A DNA stretch of 64,000 nucleotides from Zantedeschia hybrid cultivar (Eukaryota > Streptophyta > Magnoliopsida > Alismatales > Araceae). The position numbers were made by a program, and so were the translations under genes. Below, piece by piece: positions 21,328-33,202 of the stretch. The stretch is from the NCBI GenBank assembly GCA_030544215.1, contig JARZZO010000003.1:2800001-2864000 (forward strand), in the 5' to 3' direction. How positions within the stretch are numbered: position 1 is the stretch's first letter; the number at the start of each line of letters is the position of its first letter. Below the pieces are notes generated by a model that was given only the letters and a program-made list of their open reading frames with translations, had not been told where the DNA came from and did not search any database.

Positions 21328-21959
21328 GGTCCAGATGGATGTTTCAAAACCAGACAGGCTTACTTGGATAGTAAACATGGCTGGTGTTTAAAGGAAGAAT
21401 AATGACTAAGGTACATCGATGCAAGTGGAATGTTAACTGTGATACCTTGTGTTCATTCTGTGAGGCAGCAGAGGAGAATGTAGATCATCTTTTGATTCAC
21501 TGTCCTATAAGTCAGGTAGTTTGGGAGCAGTTTGGGAAAGTGTTCATGTGCAACCTTTTATCTGTCTTCATTGGAATCCTTGTGGTACAGCTTCTATTAA
21601 TTAAGAAGTGGATCAGCAAAGAGTGCTCGAAGCAGGACTTTGCGTCTAATACCCCATGCTATTTGTTGGAGTATTTGGCATGAGCGAAATGATATGATTT
21701 TTAGGGGCAGCAGTTGTATGTGGTAAACATCTGTGAACGTTTCCTGCATCTCATGTTTTCTGAAGCAAGCATTTAGTGGGTGTTTCGGCAGAAGATTGGA
21801 GGGAGGAGATTAACATTTTATAACCTCATTGTATTTTCTTTGTGGTGACAGGAACCTCACCTATCCCACTTTGATTGTACTTACTCTATTTATTTCTTAA
21901 TAAAAACGGTGGTACAATCCATCTCCTATCCCCCCCCCCCAAAAAAAAAAAAAAAAAAC

Positions 21960-22483
21960 ATGAAAGAGCAACAAAGAGTGCTTAAAGAACTAAAGATGAT
22001 ATGTAACCTCGTATAAAGAAAGAGGATGAAGTCAGGAGTACCCAGGCAGAAGATGTGGAGGTCACCACCAAGGCAATAGGGGAATTGAATAGACAAAGAA
22101 ATTGGGAGTCTGTAGATGGCGAAGGAAGGGGGAGGATAGTATCAAGGGGTGCAGGCCTTCAAATGGAACGCAGAAGTGGAGGATGATTTGAGTGTGTGTG
22201 TGTGTATGTGGGAGGGGGGGAACGCCAGAGAAGCACGAACATGGCATGTCTCTCTCAGTGGGGGGGGTGTTTTTTTTAGAGTTTTGTGAAGGCATGATCT
22301 CTTCATTAAAGAAAAGAGATAGGTTACCAAACGGTGTTTAAGGTCCGTTTGCATCCTAAAATAAAATTTGAAAGATAGAATGGTAAAAATAAAAAAAGCA
22401 TAACCAAACACCCTGTGAAGCTTTATATTCTGAAAAACGTGGAAGGACATCCATGAGTTACAGGCATTAGCTCAAACATGGTT
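21960..22483. other. Unassigned region
   Basis: Between the L1 tail and the next MITE. Contains a short (GT)n stretch near 22191-22206 and a G/T homopolymer at about 22260-22277; no gene seen. Confidence 0.45.
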
Positions 22484-22491
22484 GTTTTACA

Positions 22492-22854
22492 CAAGGTTTG
22501 CCATATCGTACCGGATCGGGCCGACTCGTACGAGTCAATTCGTATCTAGGCCGACCCGATCCGCTGGCGCGGACTGAGTTGGACCAGATCGTACCGTCTC
22601 AATATAGTCATACATACATAAAGACTTGTTTTAGATTGAGTTTTACTCATTTGATAAGAAAAATCACACTCTTATATGAATTAATAGAGTATCTTTCTCC
22701 AGAATATAATTTGAACTTGTTATTTTTAAAAAAAATTAACAAATTCATTGGCTTGACTTAATGCGTGCGAGTCGGTCCGAGTCGGATCGGTATCATACCG
22801 TATCTAAGGAGATCCGATCCGATCCGATCCGGATCAACGAGTCGGCGAACTTTG
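22492..22854. mobile_element. hAT-type MITE (CATGG family), 363 bp
   Basis: Ends CAAGGTTTGCC and GGCGAACTTTG are inverted repeats. The 8-bp flanks GTTTTACA (22484-22491) and GTTTTACC (22855-22862) match at 7 of 8. Both ends are filled with ACCGGATCG, GACTCGTACG, GAGTCGG and GATCC repeats around an A+T-rich centre. Confidence 0.82.
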
Positions 22855-22862
22855 GTTTTACC

Positions 22863-25800
22863 ATAGTGTACATGATTCGGGAAGAGAGAGATTGGGCAGG
22901 GAAAACAAAGCAAAACATGCTAGTGCACCTGACAAAACAATGGTTGTTCAGAATTACACAATTGCAGCCATCAGTCGATGCAGCACCGAAAGACAAATCT
23001 GCAATGAGGCAGAGAATAAGAGGAACCAGGGTAAGAAATATTAACATAAGAGGGACTAGGAGCATTAGCCACTGTATGACTGTAAAACAAAATTTTCAGC
23101 TAATTGAACATAATTAGACATTGATAGTAAATTTTTTGAAAACATTTGACGTCATAATTGTCTGGAAAAGGAAAGGTAAAATATGACTTACAAGGTGTCT
23201 TCTTAATTGGATGGGAGAAGAAGGGCCTCCTGCTACCAGGACTTGCTGACTCTAACAGTCTGATCAGACTAGCATGGAGATTGCTTGCCGCAGGCTTACC
23301 GATCTGCATGGTGAATGAAACACTGTGATTCTCCACAATTATGAATCACCCCCTCGTCTTTTTGATGAATTCAGAATGTTAACTCATTGGCTTCATGTTT
23401 GTTTGGTTATTACAAAAATGCACAAGCCCTCAGTTATCCAACCGCAGAAAGGAATCAACCACAAGAATTGTCCCATACTTACTGGCCAATAAGCTTTGAC
23501 TTTAGGATCAGACATTCCATACTCCATAGGCTCTATTATGGTCAAAAGGTGGTCATGAGACCTTCCTCAAATGTTTGTATCCCAAAAGAGTTTCTTAAAG
23601 TTGATTCAGTTTGATTTAATACGACTGCAATTATGATAATAACGCAAGAGACAACATGACAAAAAAAAGGAAACAGAATAGCATGAACAAAATTGGAAAC
23701 AGAATAGCATGACAAGAAGTAAGGCTGACCTTTTTATAGATACTTCTCCACGCCATTCATGCATGCTCCTCTTCCAGGGCCATAAAAAAAATAAAAGATG
23801 GCATCTGTAAATAAAAGAAAAATAGCAAAATGAAAAACAAATACCGAACAAGAAACGGCTTGTGAATTGTACAACAATATATGAATATCGGAACTAAATC
23901 ATCATTAAAAGGGAACTGTCAATAGCACCTTGTCAAAGACAAAGAAACACATTTTCAAAGACAGAAAATTAAGTATTAAAGAAGGAAGAAGAAAAGAATG
24001 AAGGATGAAAGAAGCAGAAAACTTGAGGTTTCAAAGATAAAAAAATAATAGGTCCAGGAACTTTTTAAAAAAAAGATAAAGTATAGGATAAAGGAAAAAG
24101 CCATCAATCCTTAATGATCAGGCCTCTTAACCAAGCTCATTTATATTATCATTAATCTTCACAAATAGTGATTTCCTCCTTTTGTCAAAAATTTCCCTTA
24201 GGATTGCTGCCCAATAAAGCCCAAGTCTACATTAGGAACAAGGACAGACATCAAACTATTTTCAATAGGCACAAAAAGAAAAATATTGTGAAGAAGCAAC
24301 CTTATGCCAAAGGCAGAACTTGTGTTTTTTAAACAAGGCTAATTTGGATAGGCCTTGATTTTCACTATCTCAGGACTGTAATTTGAAATGCAACAAAAAG
24401 AGGGGAAGACAAAAAAATAACTCATCATCTAACCTAAGATAACCATGACGAGCACACTTCTCATTCTGCATGTAACTTTCTTAAAAGGAAAACTTCTTAG
24501 CAGCCTCATAAGCAAAGGCTACGAGCTACTGTCTAACAACAGTAGCAGCAGCAACGGCAGCAGCAGAAGAAGAAGAAGAAGTACACACTATGAGGAATAG
24601 ATGAAGAAGAAGCCCAACCCATGACCCCCCAATGGGTGTAAGATCATTATCACCCACTCATTCTTCCTGCCTGCAGCAACATCAAACAGGTTATCTATGG
24701 CTTAACCCATGACCCTCTAATTGGTGTAAGATCATTATCACAAGGGGCGTAAACGGGTTGGTCGGGTCAAAGAGGATCCGAATCCAGATCCAAAAATCAC
24801 GATTCCAAATCCAGATCCAGATCCGATGTTCCACAGGTCAACATGGAATTTCAACTTGGATTTCACTTAGGATTTGAAACCTGTAGCCCAGCTGGGCATT
24901 GTGTACGATGCAGTAACTGCAGTTGCCGCTGCACACTTAGACAGCCATTGTATCCTCTGGGCTGTGGACCTGTGGCATTGAGATTTTTTAAAAAATTTCA
25001 CCATACATTTTTTTATAATTGTCCAATGACTTATTTTTTATTTTTTCAATCATCTGACCATCATTTTTATTTTCTCCAACCATATGGTAGATCACCATTT
25101 TTTTTCTAATAATCCACTCATATATCAGACAGTAGAGAAGCATGGCATTTTTTTCAAGCTCAGCATTCTTAAAAAAAGAACTTCGCTTCGTGCCCAATTG
25201 CATCAAGTCAAACCACTATTATTTTGGATACTTAACCACATGTTTTATAATCATTATAACTCACAAATCATAATGACAAAATGTTATCTGATACATGTTG
25301 TGTATTCATAGTATATGGTAGATACTAGATAGACTTGAATACAAGAAGCTTACATCAATCAACAGGATACAGATAAAATCTTAAAAGGAATGTTTAGGAT
25401 CATCTGGTGGTCAGTTCACCATGGCATTCCTGCTGCCAAAGACCCTCAGAATATCGATCGGAATTGCAATTAGATCTCTACCCACAGAGAACGCCCATGT
25501 TCCAAATGCGCTGCACGGAACACAGAAATGACCCAAATGCGTTGAATAGAATGTAAGTTTTCCAACATAAACTGACATACCCACAGCAAAACTCCCAAGC
25601 TGAAATATGGCAGACTGTTGTGAATACGCAGGAAGTATTTTACTTTATGCTTGTGGGCAAGGGGAAGCACGAAGGGACCTCTAGCAATCAATATTTCAAA
25701 AAGCAGGAAAATTTCCTGACATTCTCCAGATTTTTAAGAAAAGCTAATAGCACCACGATTTGATTTACATGTATGCTATGCACAATGATTATTGAGATCA

Positions 25801-26625
25801 TCTTTTCTAATTCTAATGGTCTCATCCCACCAATGTTTTTCTCGTACAGCTGCCAGTCAAACATTAACCGCCTGTTCATTGAACCATAAATGATAAACCT
25901 GCTATTATCAGTTAGTACTTGGTGTTAGTGGATAGTAAAGGATTACGGAAAGAACCAAGTTCCAAGCTGCTGCTGGTTATCGGGTAGAGTCATCTAAAAA
26001 AGACAGATAACTTCCTGAATTTGATGAAAGGAGTTCAATTGCTTTGCACTGGGAAAAGGGTATTAACATCGTATAAACAAAGGGGATAAAACAATGTACC
26101 TTTTCCAGTGTTCCCACAAAATGTGCCTTAGGGTTTGCTGGATTAAAGAACTGATCAAAGCCCCCATTGGGGAACCTAAATTTAGAATGTATTACCTTTA
26201 CAGTGTAATGCTTTGGTAAATTCAGAAGGTACATAGCACCCAAAGTACTTTAAAGATAGTCTTGTCTGTTCATCAAGGTGGATGGTATAATTGGATTTTA
26301 GTTCTGTGTATAACATGGATGCAAAAAAGCTGCAGAGCCTTTTTCCTCAATGTAAAAATCAATAAAAATTATCATAGATAACTTAGGATGACAAAAATAG
26401 AAGGTCAACAGCCAAAAACCAGTTTGAAAACAGACTTTTTTGTCTGCCACTTTTAGTACAATAAAATTTTGGGTCCAAAGGAATAAATTTTGGCTTGGAT
26501 AGTTCATCCGCATACAAACAGCATTGTAGTTGATGTAAGTCTTACAGGCCCTACACATAACCAGCTTTTGCTTCCCTCCATTGGGAGTTTGCTTGGGAAG
26601 TCCAAATTCGTAGTATCAATCAAAT
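22863..26625. other. Unassigned 3.8-kb region
   Basis: No conserved protein recognised. It holds a (CAG)n/(GAA)n-like stretch at 24540-24582, a 19-bp direct repeat GGTGTAAGATCATTATCAC at about 24635 and 24726, and at 24746 a GGGCGTAAACGGG motif followed by GATCC repeats that resembles a hAT-type terminus, without a clear partner end. A frame at 23193-23336 on the minus strand is discussed under rejected items. Confidence 0.4.
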
Positions 26626-26633
26626 ATATATGG

Positions 26634-28087
26634 TGAGGACACCCGAACTACAGTCCGATTCTGCCCGGACTTCATCTATCGTCGTCGGAAAGCTATTCCG
26701 GCGTCCCTTTGGCTTGGAGATGAGGCCTGGCCTATTTGATGCATAGAGATATGCTTATTTGATTTTATTAGGCCCATTTATGGCCTAGTATGTAATTTTC
26801 TATTTTTTAGGATTTTTAGGTGCGATTTTCGCACTAATTAAAAGCTAGTGGATAGAGATAGGTGAGGGATAGGATAGGATGGTTTTAGAGTCGGGATAGG
26901 AGTCTAGAATCGAGTCTATATATGTATGTTATTTCAGAAATTAAAGGCAGATGATTTTTGGAGGAAAAAAAATTACTTGAGATTCCCGAGTCCGGTTCTC
27001 TGCGACGGAGACCCCCCCCCCTCTTCCTTGGTGCAACGCTGAGGACTCCCACTGCACCGGTGCGACGCCAGCCGGTCCCGCCCTTGCCCCCAATCGCTTC
27101 CTCTTAACCGGGTCCCCTTCCTCTGACCCTGCTCTCCTTCTCCCCCTCCCAACCGCAGCAGCTACAGAGAAGAAGAGGAGGAGGAAGAAGAGGACGGACC
27201 CGCAGACGCCGCCAGCACTGTCGCCGGCTTCCACCGCGACCGTCGTCATCACCGCCCGATGCTGCCACCACCCTAGCCGTGATATCCCCCCCCCCTAAAC
27301 CACCGCGCCGCCGCTGCCTCCCCCCGCAGCCACCTTCACCGCCACCGCCAGCCTTCACCACCTTCGCCGCCGATCGCCTTCCCCATCTACGGCCGCCGCC
27401 GCCCCCCTCCTCCACCAGCCGTCGTCGCCCCTCTCTTCCCCTTTCTCTATTGAAGGTTAGAAGGAAGGGAGGAAGAGGAGCAGTAAAGAAGAAGAGCTCG
27501 TGCCCCTTTTTAGCCAAACCCAGTCAAACCGGGTTTGACCGGGTCCAGCCGAAGCCCCTCCTTCAACGTGGTCCGAGCCTTAGTGCACTGGTCTAAGCCA
27601 CGTTCAAAATTGGTCCTAGCCACGTTCAACATGGTCCGAGCTAAGGTTTGGGTGGTCCGAACCACCCATGGAATGCAGAATCAGCCGATCCCGATCCGGA
27701 TCGGCCGATTCGAATCGGGATCGGCAGGTCCCGATTCGGCCGATTCCGGCCGATCCCGGTCGATTCTGGCCGATCTAGGCCGATTCCAGCCGATCCCGAT
27801 TCGGATCGGGATCGGCGGGTCCCGATTCGAGGACCCGATCCGATCCGGAATTCTTTGGAACCACCTGCTACCTGGTCTAAGTCAGAGTCCTATTGGATCT
27901 GAGCTAGGGACCAATCTAGATCTGTGGTCAGGTGGTGCAACTGGAGCCGTTAGCAGACTGCACATGTTACAAGCTCGTCCAGGCTCCGTTTCGCGCACCG
28001 GCTTCGTCTCAATGCGTCCCCGACTTTGCCTCATTTTGCATGCCACTTCTACACGCATACCTAGGACCCATGATTGCGCATCCCGAG
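26634..28087 (+). repeat. 5' LTR of second Ty3 element, 3'-truncated, with MITE
   Basis: Matches 31365 onward for about 1.26 kb once the MITE at 27667-27857 is removed, from TGAGGACACCCGA to near GCATCCCGAG. The last ~600 bp present in the 3' LTR are missing and replaced by an unrelated LTR. Includes a TATATATG promoter-like site near 26920. Confidence 0.82.
27667..27857. mobile_element. hAT-type MITE (CATGG family), 191 bp, perfect 8-bp TSD
   Basis: Ends CATGGAATGCAGAATC and GATCCGGAATTCTTTG; GAACCACC is duplicated exactly at 27659-27666 and 27858-27865. The empty site is visible in the 3' LTR near 32340. The interior is GGCCGATTCCGATC-type repeats, closest to the copy at 20301. Confidence 0.92.
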
Positions 28088-30290
28088 TGATGGATATAGG
28101 TGTCCTCTAAGCCAATCATTAGGCACCTATCACAATCTAGTTCATTATTGTATGGCAAATAATTCATTATGTAGATTGGTTTATCTATATGTACCATAGT
28201 TGTCAAGGCATCGCTTAGGCATGCGCCTAAGCGGCGCCTTTGCGCAAAGGTGCTGGTAGAGGGGCTAGGCGCTGGGCCGCCTTTCACGGGGCCATGAAAA
28301 GGGCGGGGCGCCCGGGCGCCTAGACCCACTTCGGCCCGGCCCATTAGAGACCCAACTCGATACGATAAGCGCCCCCCCTGGCTCGACCCCCGTGATGCCC
28401 CATTCCCTCCCTCCCAGCTACGGTCAGCGAGGGTTTGGTCCCCGTCCGTCTTCGCTGCGATTCCTGGCCACCACCGACGCCACTGATCGTCGACGCCGCC
28501 GTCACTGTCGCCGATGCCGTCCAGTGAGTTTGCTCTCTCCCTCTCTCTCTCTCTCTCTCTCCCCCCTCGCCCGACCCCCATGATGCCCCATTCCCTCCCT
28601 CCCACCACAGTCTACGAGGGTTTCATCCCCGTTTAACTTCGATGCGATTCCCGGCCACCGCCGACGCCACCGATGCCGCCATCGCTACCGATCGTCGATG
28701 TCGCCGTCACTGTCACCGGCATCCGATGAGTTTACTCTCTCTCTCTCTCTCTCTCTCTCTGTGATGAAGCCGACGCCCCTCTCTCTCTCCTATCTCACCC
28801 TCTCTCTCTCTCTCTCTCTCAAGTCTCACCCTCTCTCTACCTTTCTCTCTCTCTCTGTGTGTCTCTCTAAGAAGGGCCCGACCGGCCAAGCCCCCCTCCC
28901 TCCCTTTCTTTTAGGCTCTTAGTGCCCTCTCTCTCTCTTAGGCCCGACCGGCCAAGCCCCCCTCCCTCCACTTTCTATCTCACAAAGACAGGGGCCATAG
29001 CCCTATCTCAATCTCACTCATACACTCTAGTCTCTCTCTCTCTCTATCTATCTCTGTGACTACGTACACAGTGCACAGGACACACATGGGCCGAAGCTCT
29101 GTTTCAATCTCTCTCCCCCCGCTCTCCCTCTCTCTGTGTGACTGCATATATTTGATATTAATATTGATGAATCTACAATTGATATTAATATATTTCATAT
29201 ATATTTTAAGGAGGCGCCTAAGCGCCGCCTAAGCGGCCGCCTTAACGCTTAAGCGCTTAGGCTCCCTGGGAACGCCTTGGGTCGCCTTGGCGCCTTGACA
29301 ACTATGATATGTACGCATAATGAAGTCCTTGAATGTGTGCAATAGTCATCGGATTATGATGAGATCATAATAATGAGACCGATAATTTAAACACATATTC
29401 TTAATTGTTCCAAACCGTAGGATGTTTGAGAAGGACATCAAACATCCGATAAGATTAGTACAGGTCATTCCAGCCCATATGATGCGAGTAACTGATCTCG
29501 TTAGTTACTTGTGTGGAGACACAATGGTGAACCTGTAAATGCTCATTGGGAATGAGTTCACTGAACTGATCCGACATGAATCGCCGAATGGTAATTTACC
29601 TGACTGTCAACCGGCTTAATTCATCGTCACAGTGGCGTGGTTGGTCCTTAGACTTGAGACACTAAAGACATCTTGTCGGTGGACTTCTGGACTTTGATCT
29701 TGGCTTACGAATCCCTATCCACGGAATTTCTAATAGTTAAGGATCGAGTCCAGCAGAAGACCTTCAAAGGTGATTGTGTGTTCAATATAGGATCATTCGC
29801 TCTCAGATAACTGGAGAGAGAATATTCTAGAATAGATCCGCCGGAGTCTCTGACCATAGCAAATACAATATCAGAAAAGGTGTTTTCAGATATTGTACAG
29901 CGGAGTCTGATTCAAGTGAGTTGACCGTCTAGGGTTTGACAGTTGACCATACCCTAAGTTAACTCGAGAGCATTGTGCGAACGAAGAATTATAGCCACGC
30001 GGTAACTGTAGACGGACAGATTCCATGAGTGGGTTGATGAACTCCATTATCTTCCGAGATCATGCAGTGTTACTTGGCATCCAACTTGATCGGACGTCCG
30101 ACCGAATTTACATGAAATGTTAATTCTGTTAAGTAATTAATTAAATATTAGATATTAATTAATTACTAAAAATCAATAAATAGTTATTGGACTTAACAGA
30201 CTGAAAATTGGACTGGTTAATGGGCCTAGAGGGTCACACACAATTAGATTCTCAGTCAGTGGTACTAAAGTGAGAATTATATTAACTCGT
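28088..30290 (+). repeat. Truncated copy of a third LTR family, interrupted by a MITE
   Basis: Excluding the MITE at 28195-29306, this matches the reverse complement of 41951-43529 from AAGCCAATC to GGGTCACA. It lacks roughly the last 500 bp. It is joined directly to Ty3 integrase sequence at about 30290, replacing the rest of the host element. Confidence 0.75.
28195..29306. mobile_element. hAT-type MITE, TIR CATAGTTGTCAAGGC, perfect 8-bp TSD
   Basis: TIRs CATAGTTGTCAAGGC and GCCTTGACAACTATG; ATATGTAC duplicated exactly at 28187-28194 and 29307-29314. Subterminal repeats of CGCCTAAGCG and GCGCTTAGGC type at both ends; the centre is G+C-rich with many (CT)n runs between 28530 and 29130. No transposase. 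Partner of the copy at 2028. Confidence 0.92.
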
Positions 30291-31360
30291 GATTATCGAT
30301 GGGTTTTCTAAGATGACTCATTTTATCCCTTACTCCAAGACTTCTGATGCATCTAGAGTAGTCCGTTTGTTTTTTGATAGGGCTGTCCATTTGCATGGAT
30401 TACTAAAGACCATAGTCACTAACAGGGATGTTTGATTTACAAGCTATTTTTGGAAGACCTTGTGGCATCTGTTGGGCACTAAGCTCAAATTCTTCACAGC
30501 TTATTACACTTAGACCGATGGGCAAACTGAAGTAGTCAATAAGAGTTTAGGGGATCTGTTGCGCTGTCTAGTGAGAGAACATGTACGTAGTTGGGACTTG
30601 TTCCTATCTCACGTTGAGTTTGCGATACTGATTCGATCAATAGGTCTATAGGTATGAGTCTCTTTGAGATTGTCACTGGTCATAGACCTAGAAGACCCAT
30701 GGATCTAGTTCCTTTGTCCGTTCATACCCGTGTGTCAGAGTCTAGCGAGTCTTTAACTGACCATATTAGGAGCTTGCATGACATTGTTTGTCGTCATATA
30801 GAGATCAGCAATGAGCATTGCATTATAAAAAATTGGCAGATGCACACTGACGTCAACAAGAGTTTCAACAGCGTGACTACGTCATGATCAGGGTCAAACC
30901 TGAGCGATTTTCATCTGGAACCGTCAAAAAGTTGCAAGCTAGAGGAGGCGGTCCTTTCAAGATCTTGAAGCGGATAGGATCCAATGCATATGTTGTTGAG
31001 TTACCACCAGATTTTGGTATTAGTTCCACTTTCAATGTCTCTGATCTGATATCATATCGGGACCCAAAAGTGATTCACAATGATCCTTTCGAGCCTTCCC
31101 CTCTCCTAGTGAATGACCCCACACAGTCCTTATACATATTCAACGTGAATAGATTGAGCATACACTAGATGAATAGGTTGTTACATCTCGGAAAGGTGCA
31201 CACCACTGATACATGATTCATTGGAGGGGACAGCCGCCTTCAGATGACACATGGATCACTCGAGCCGAGTTGCAAATGATCGACCCTGACCTCCTGGAGC
31301 GCTACCAGAGCAGCAGCGACTATTACTCGACAGGGTCGAGTTCCTCCCAGCTGGAGAGGA
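30291..31360 (+). pseudogene. Ty3 integrase C-terminal half and chromodomain-like end
   Basis: Begins at KMTHFIP-like sequence, then TDGQTEVVNKS (here the catalytic Glu is present, preceded by a stop), GHRPRRPMDLVP, RVKPERFSSGTVKKLQ and the chromodomain-like WRGQPPSDDTWITRAELQMI. It is interrupted by stops. It is closely related in order and wording to 11760-12790. A purine-rich tract precedes the 3' LTR. Confidence 0.82.
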
Positions 31361-31364
31361 TTGG

Positions 31365-33196
31365 TGAGGACACCCGAGCTATAGTCCGATTCCGCCTAGA
31401 CTTCATCTTCCGTCGTCGGAGAGCTATTCTGGCATCCCTTTGACTTGTAGATGAGGCCTGGCCCATTTGATGCATAGAGATGCACTTATTTGATTTTATT
31501 AGGCCCATTTATGGCACAGTATGTAATCTTCTATTTTCTATGATTTTTAGGTGCGATTTTCGCACTAATTAAAAACTAGTGGATAGAATGGGTGAGGGAT
31601 AGCATAGGATAGTTCTAGAGTCGGGATAGAGTCCAAAATCGAGACTATATATGTATTTATTTCAAAAATTAAAGGCATATGATTTTTGCAGAAAAAAAAT
31701 TTGCCTGAGGTTCCCGAGTCTGGTTCTCTACGACGGAGACCCCCCCCCCTCTTCCTTGGTGCGACGCCGAGGACTCCCACTGCACCGGTGCGACGCCGGC
31801 CGGTCCCGCCCTTGTTCCCAATCACTTCCTCTTAACCAGGTCCCCTTCCTCTAACCATACTCTCCTTCTCCCCCTCCCAACCGCAGCAGCTACAGAGAAG
31901 AAGAAGAAGAAGAGGACGGACCCGTAGCCGCCACCGACACTGTCGCCAGCTTCCACTGCGGCCGTCGTCGCCGATGCCCGCCGCTGCCGCCGCCTTAGCC
32001 GTGGTCCCCCCCCCCTGAACCACCGCGCCGCTGCTGCCTCCCCTTGCAGCCACCTTCACCGCCACCGCTAGCCTTCACCGCCACCGCCAACCTTCGCTGT
32101 CGCACCCCTCCTCCATCAGCCGTCGTCGCCCCTCTCTTCCCCTTTCTCTGTTGAAGGTTAGAAGGAAGGGAGTAAGAGGAGCAGTAAAGAAGAAGGTCTC
32201 GTGCCCCTTTTTAGCCAAACCCGGACAAACCAGGTTTGACCCGGTCCAGCCCGCGCCCCCCCCTTCGACGTGGTCCGAGTCTTGGTGCACTGGTTCGAGC
32301 CACGTTCAACGTGGTCCGAACTAGGTTTGAGTGGTCCGAACAACCTGCTACTTGGTCTGAGCCAAGATCCTATTAGGTCCTAGCCAGTGACCAATCTAGG
32401 TCCGTACTGGGTGTCGGGTGGTGCAACTAGAAACATTAGCGCACCGCCCACGTTCCGAGCTCGTCCGGACTCCAATTCTCGCACCGTTCGCGCTGTCAGC
32501 TTCGTCTCAAAGAAGCCAACTCAGATCCCGTGTGGTGCATCCCCGAATTTGCCTCGTTTTATGTGCCACTTTTGCACGCATACCAAGGAGTCACGATCGT
32601 GCATCCCAAAACCCGCGTCAGCCGCCTCGATTTGCGTGCCACGATCCTAACGCAATGATTTTGCAGCACGCTTCCCGAGGCACTCTGCCAGCGACGTACG
32701 CGCCGCCGGTGACCCGTCAACTACTGTGATTACCACCTCAAGCTATTTTTTTTGTTTAATTATAGCATTTTACCTCCCTGCGAGAAGTGGGCCACGAGTA
32801 CTCGGTGATCTTCTCCCACGCACCAGTGTGGAGGTACGTGCAAACCCTCTCACTACAACTTTGCTTATCACATATTTGCTTTCATCTGTCGCCGATTCGT
32901 GAGATAGAATATCTAGCCCGTAAGACATTATCATTGTTGGTTGTGAGTGCGTTATACCGATCCCGAGTTCCATCAAGACTTTGGGTGCATCGAATTTCCT
33001 AAACTTGTGGTAGTTCATCAACTACCAAACGGTCTCACATTTCCTCATCGCGAGAAGGACGGTTACTCAGTTACTTCTGTTATCTAGCAGGTTATCCAAC
33101 TCGAAAATTGTGCGACTAGACTGCTTCTATCTAATATTATATTGCTTGTTGATGATTTCTACCACCACTAGTGAGTTTGTTAACTGTCCCACATCA
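31365..33196 (+). repeat. 3' LTR of second Ty3 element (1.83 kb)
   Basis: Starts TGAGGACACCCGAGC and ends CCCACATCA just before the TSD copy ATATAT. Long for a Ty3 LTR and G+C-rich in the middle, with CCG/GCC repeats that create long accidental frames. It lacks the MITE found in the 5' copy. Confidence 0.82.
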
Positions 33197-33202
33197 ATAT
33201 AT

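Larger units (their letters stand above)
19920..21958 (+). mobile_element. L1 LINE fragment with poly-A tail, split by a MITE
   Basis: Before the MITE (19920-20300) interrupted frames give SPTWKDI, NTYFWADKWVGNFTLRG and an EAEIDE-like helix; after it (from 21336) the frame reads WNVNCDTLCSFCEAAEENVD, the C-terminal Cys/His motif. It ends C10 A18 at 21931-21958. No intact reading frame remains. Confidence 0.75.
26632..33196 (+). mobile_element. Second Ty3/gypsy element, rearranged, with nested insertions
   Basis: Bounded by ATATAT at 26626-26631 and 33197-33202, with long LTRs at 26634 and 31365-33196. Only an integrase to chromodomain stretch (30291-31360) remains of the coding region. A foreign LTR replaces the end of the 5' LTR and most of gag-pol, and two hAT MITEs are inserted. 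The LTR begins GGTGAGGACACC as in the element at 4979, so the two are related families. Confidence 0.82.

Noticed and set aside
23193..23309. Minus-strand frame GKPAASNLHASLIRLLESAS with acceptor-like and GTAAGT donor-like ends, as a possible 5' exon of mtIF-2
   Set aside because: Its donor phase (one leftover base) does not fit the exon at 17994, which needs two; the frame that would fit has a stop. It would need another unseen exon, so it is not annotated.
26941..28608. Long Gly/Arg-, Pro- and Ala-rich frames on both strands
   Set aside because: They lie in C+G-rich parts of the second Ty3 LTR and of MITEs; no conserved protein and similar chance frames occur in the 3' LTR.
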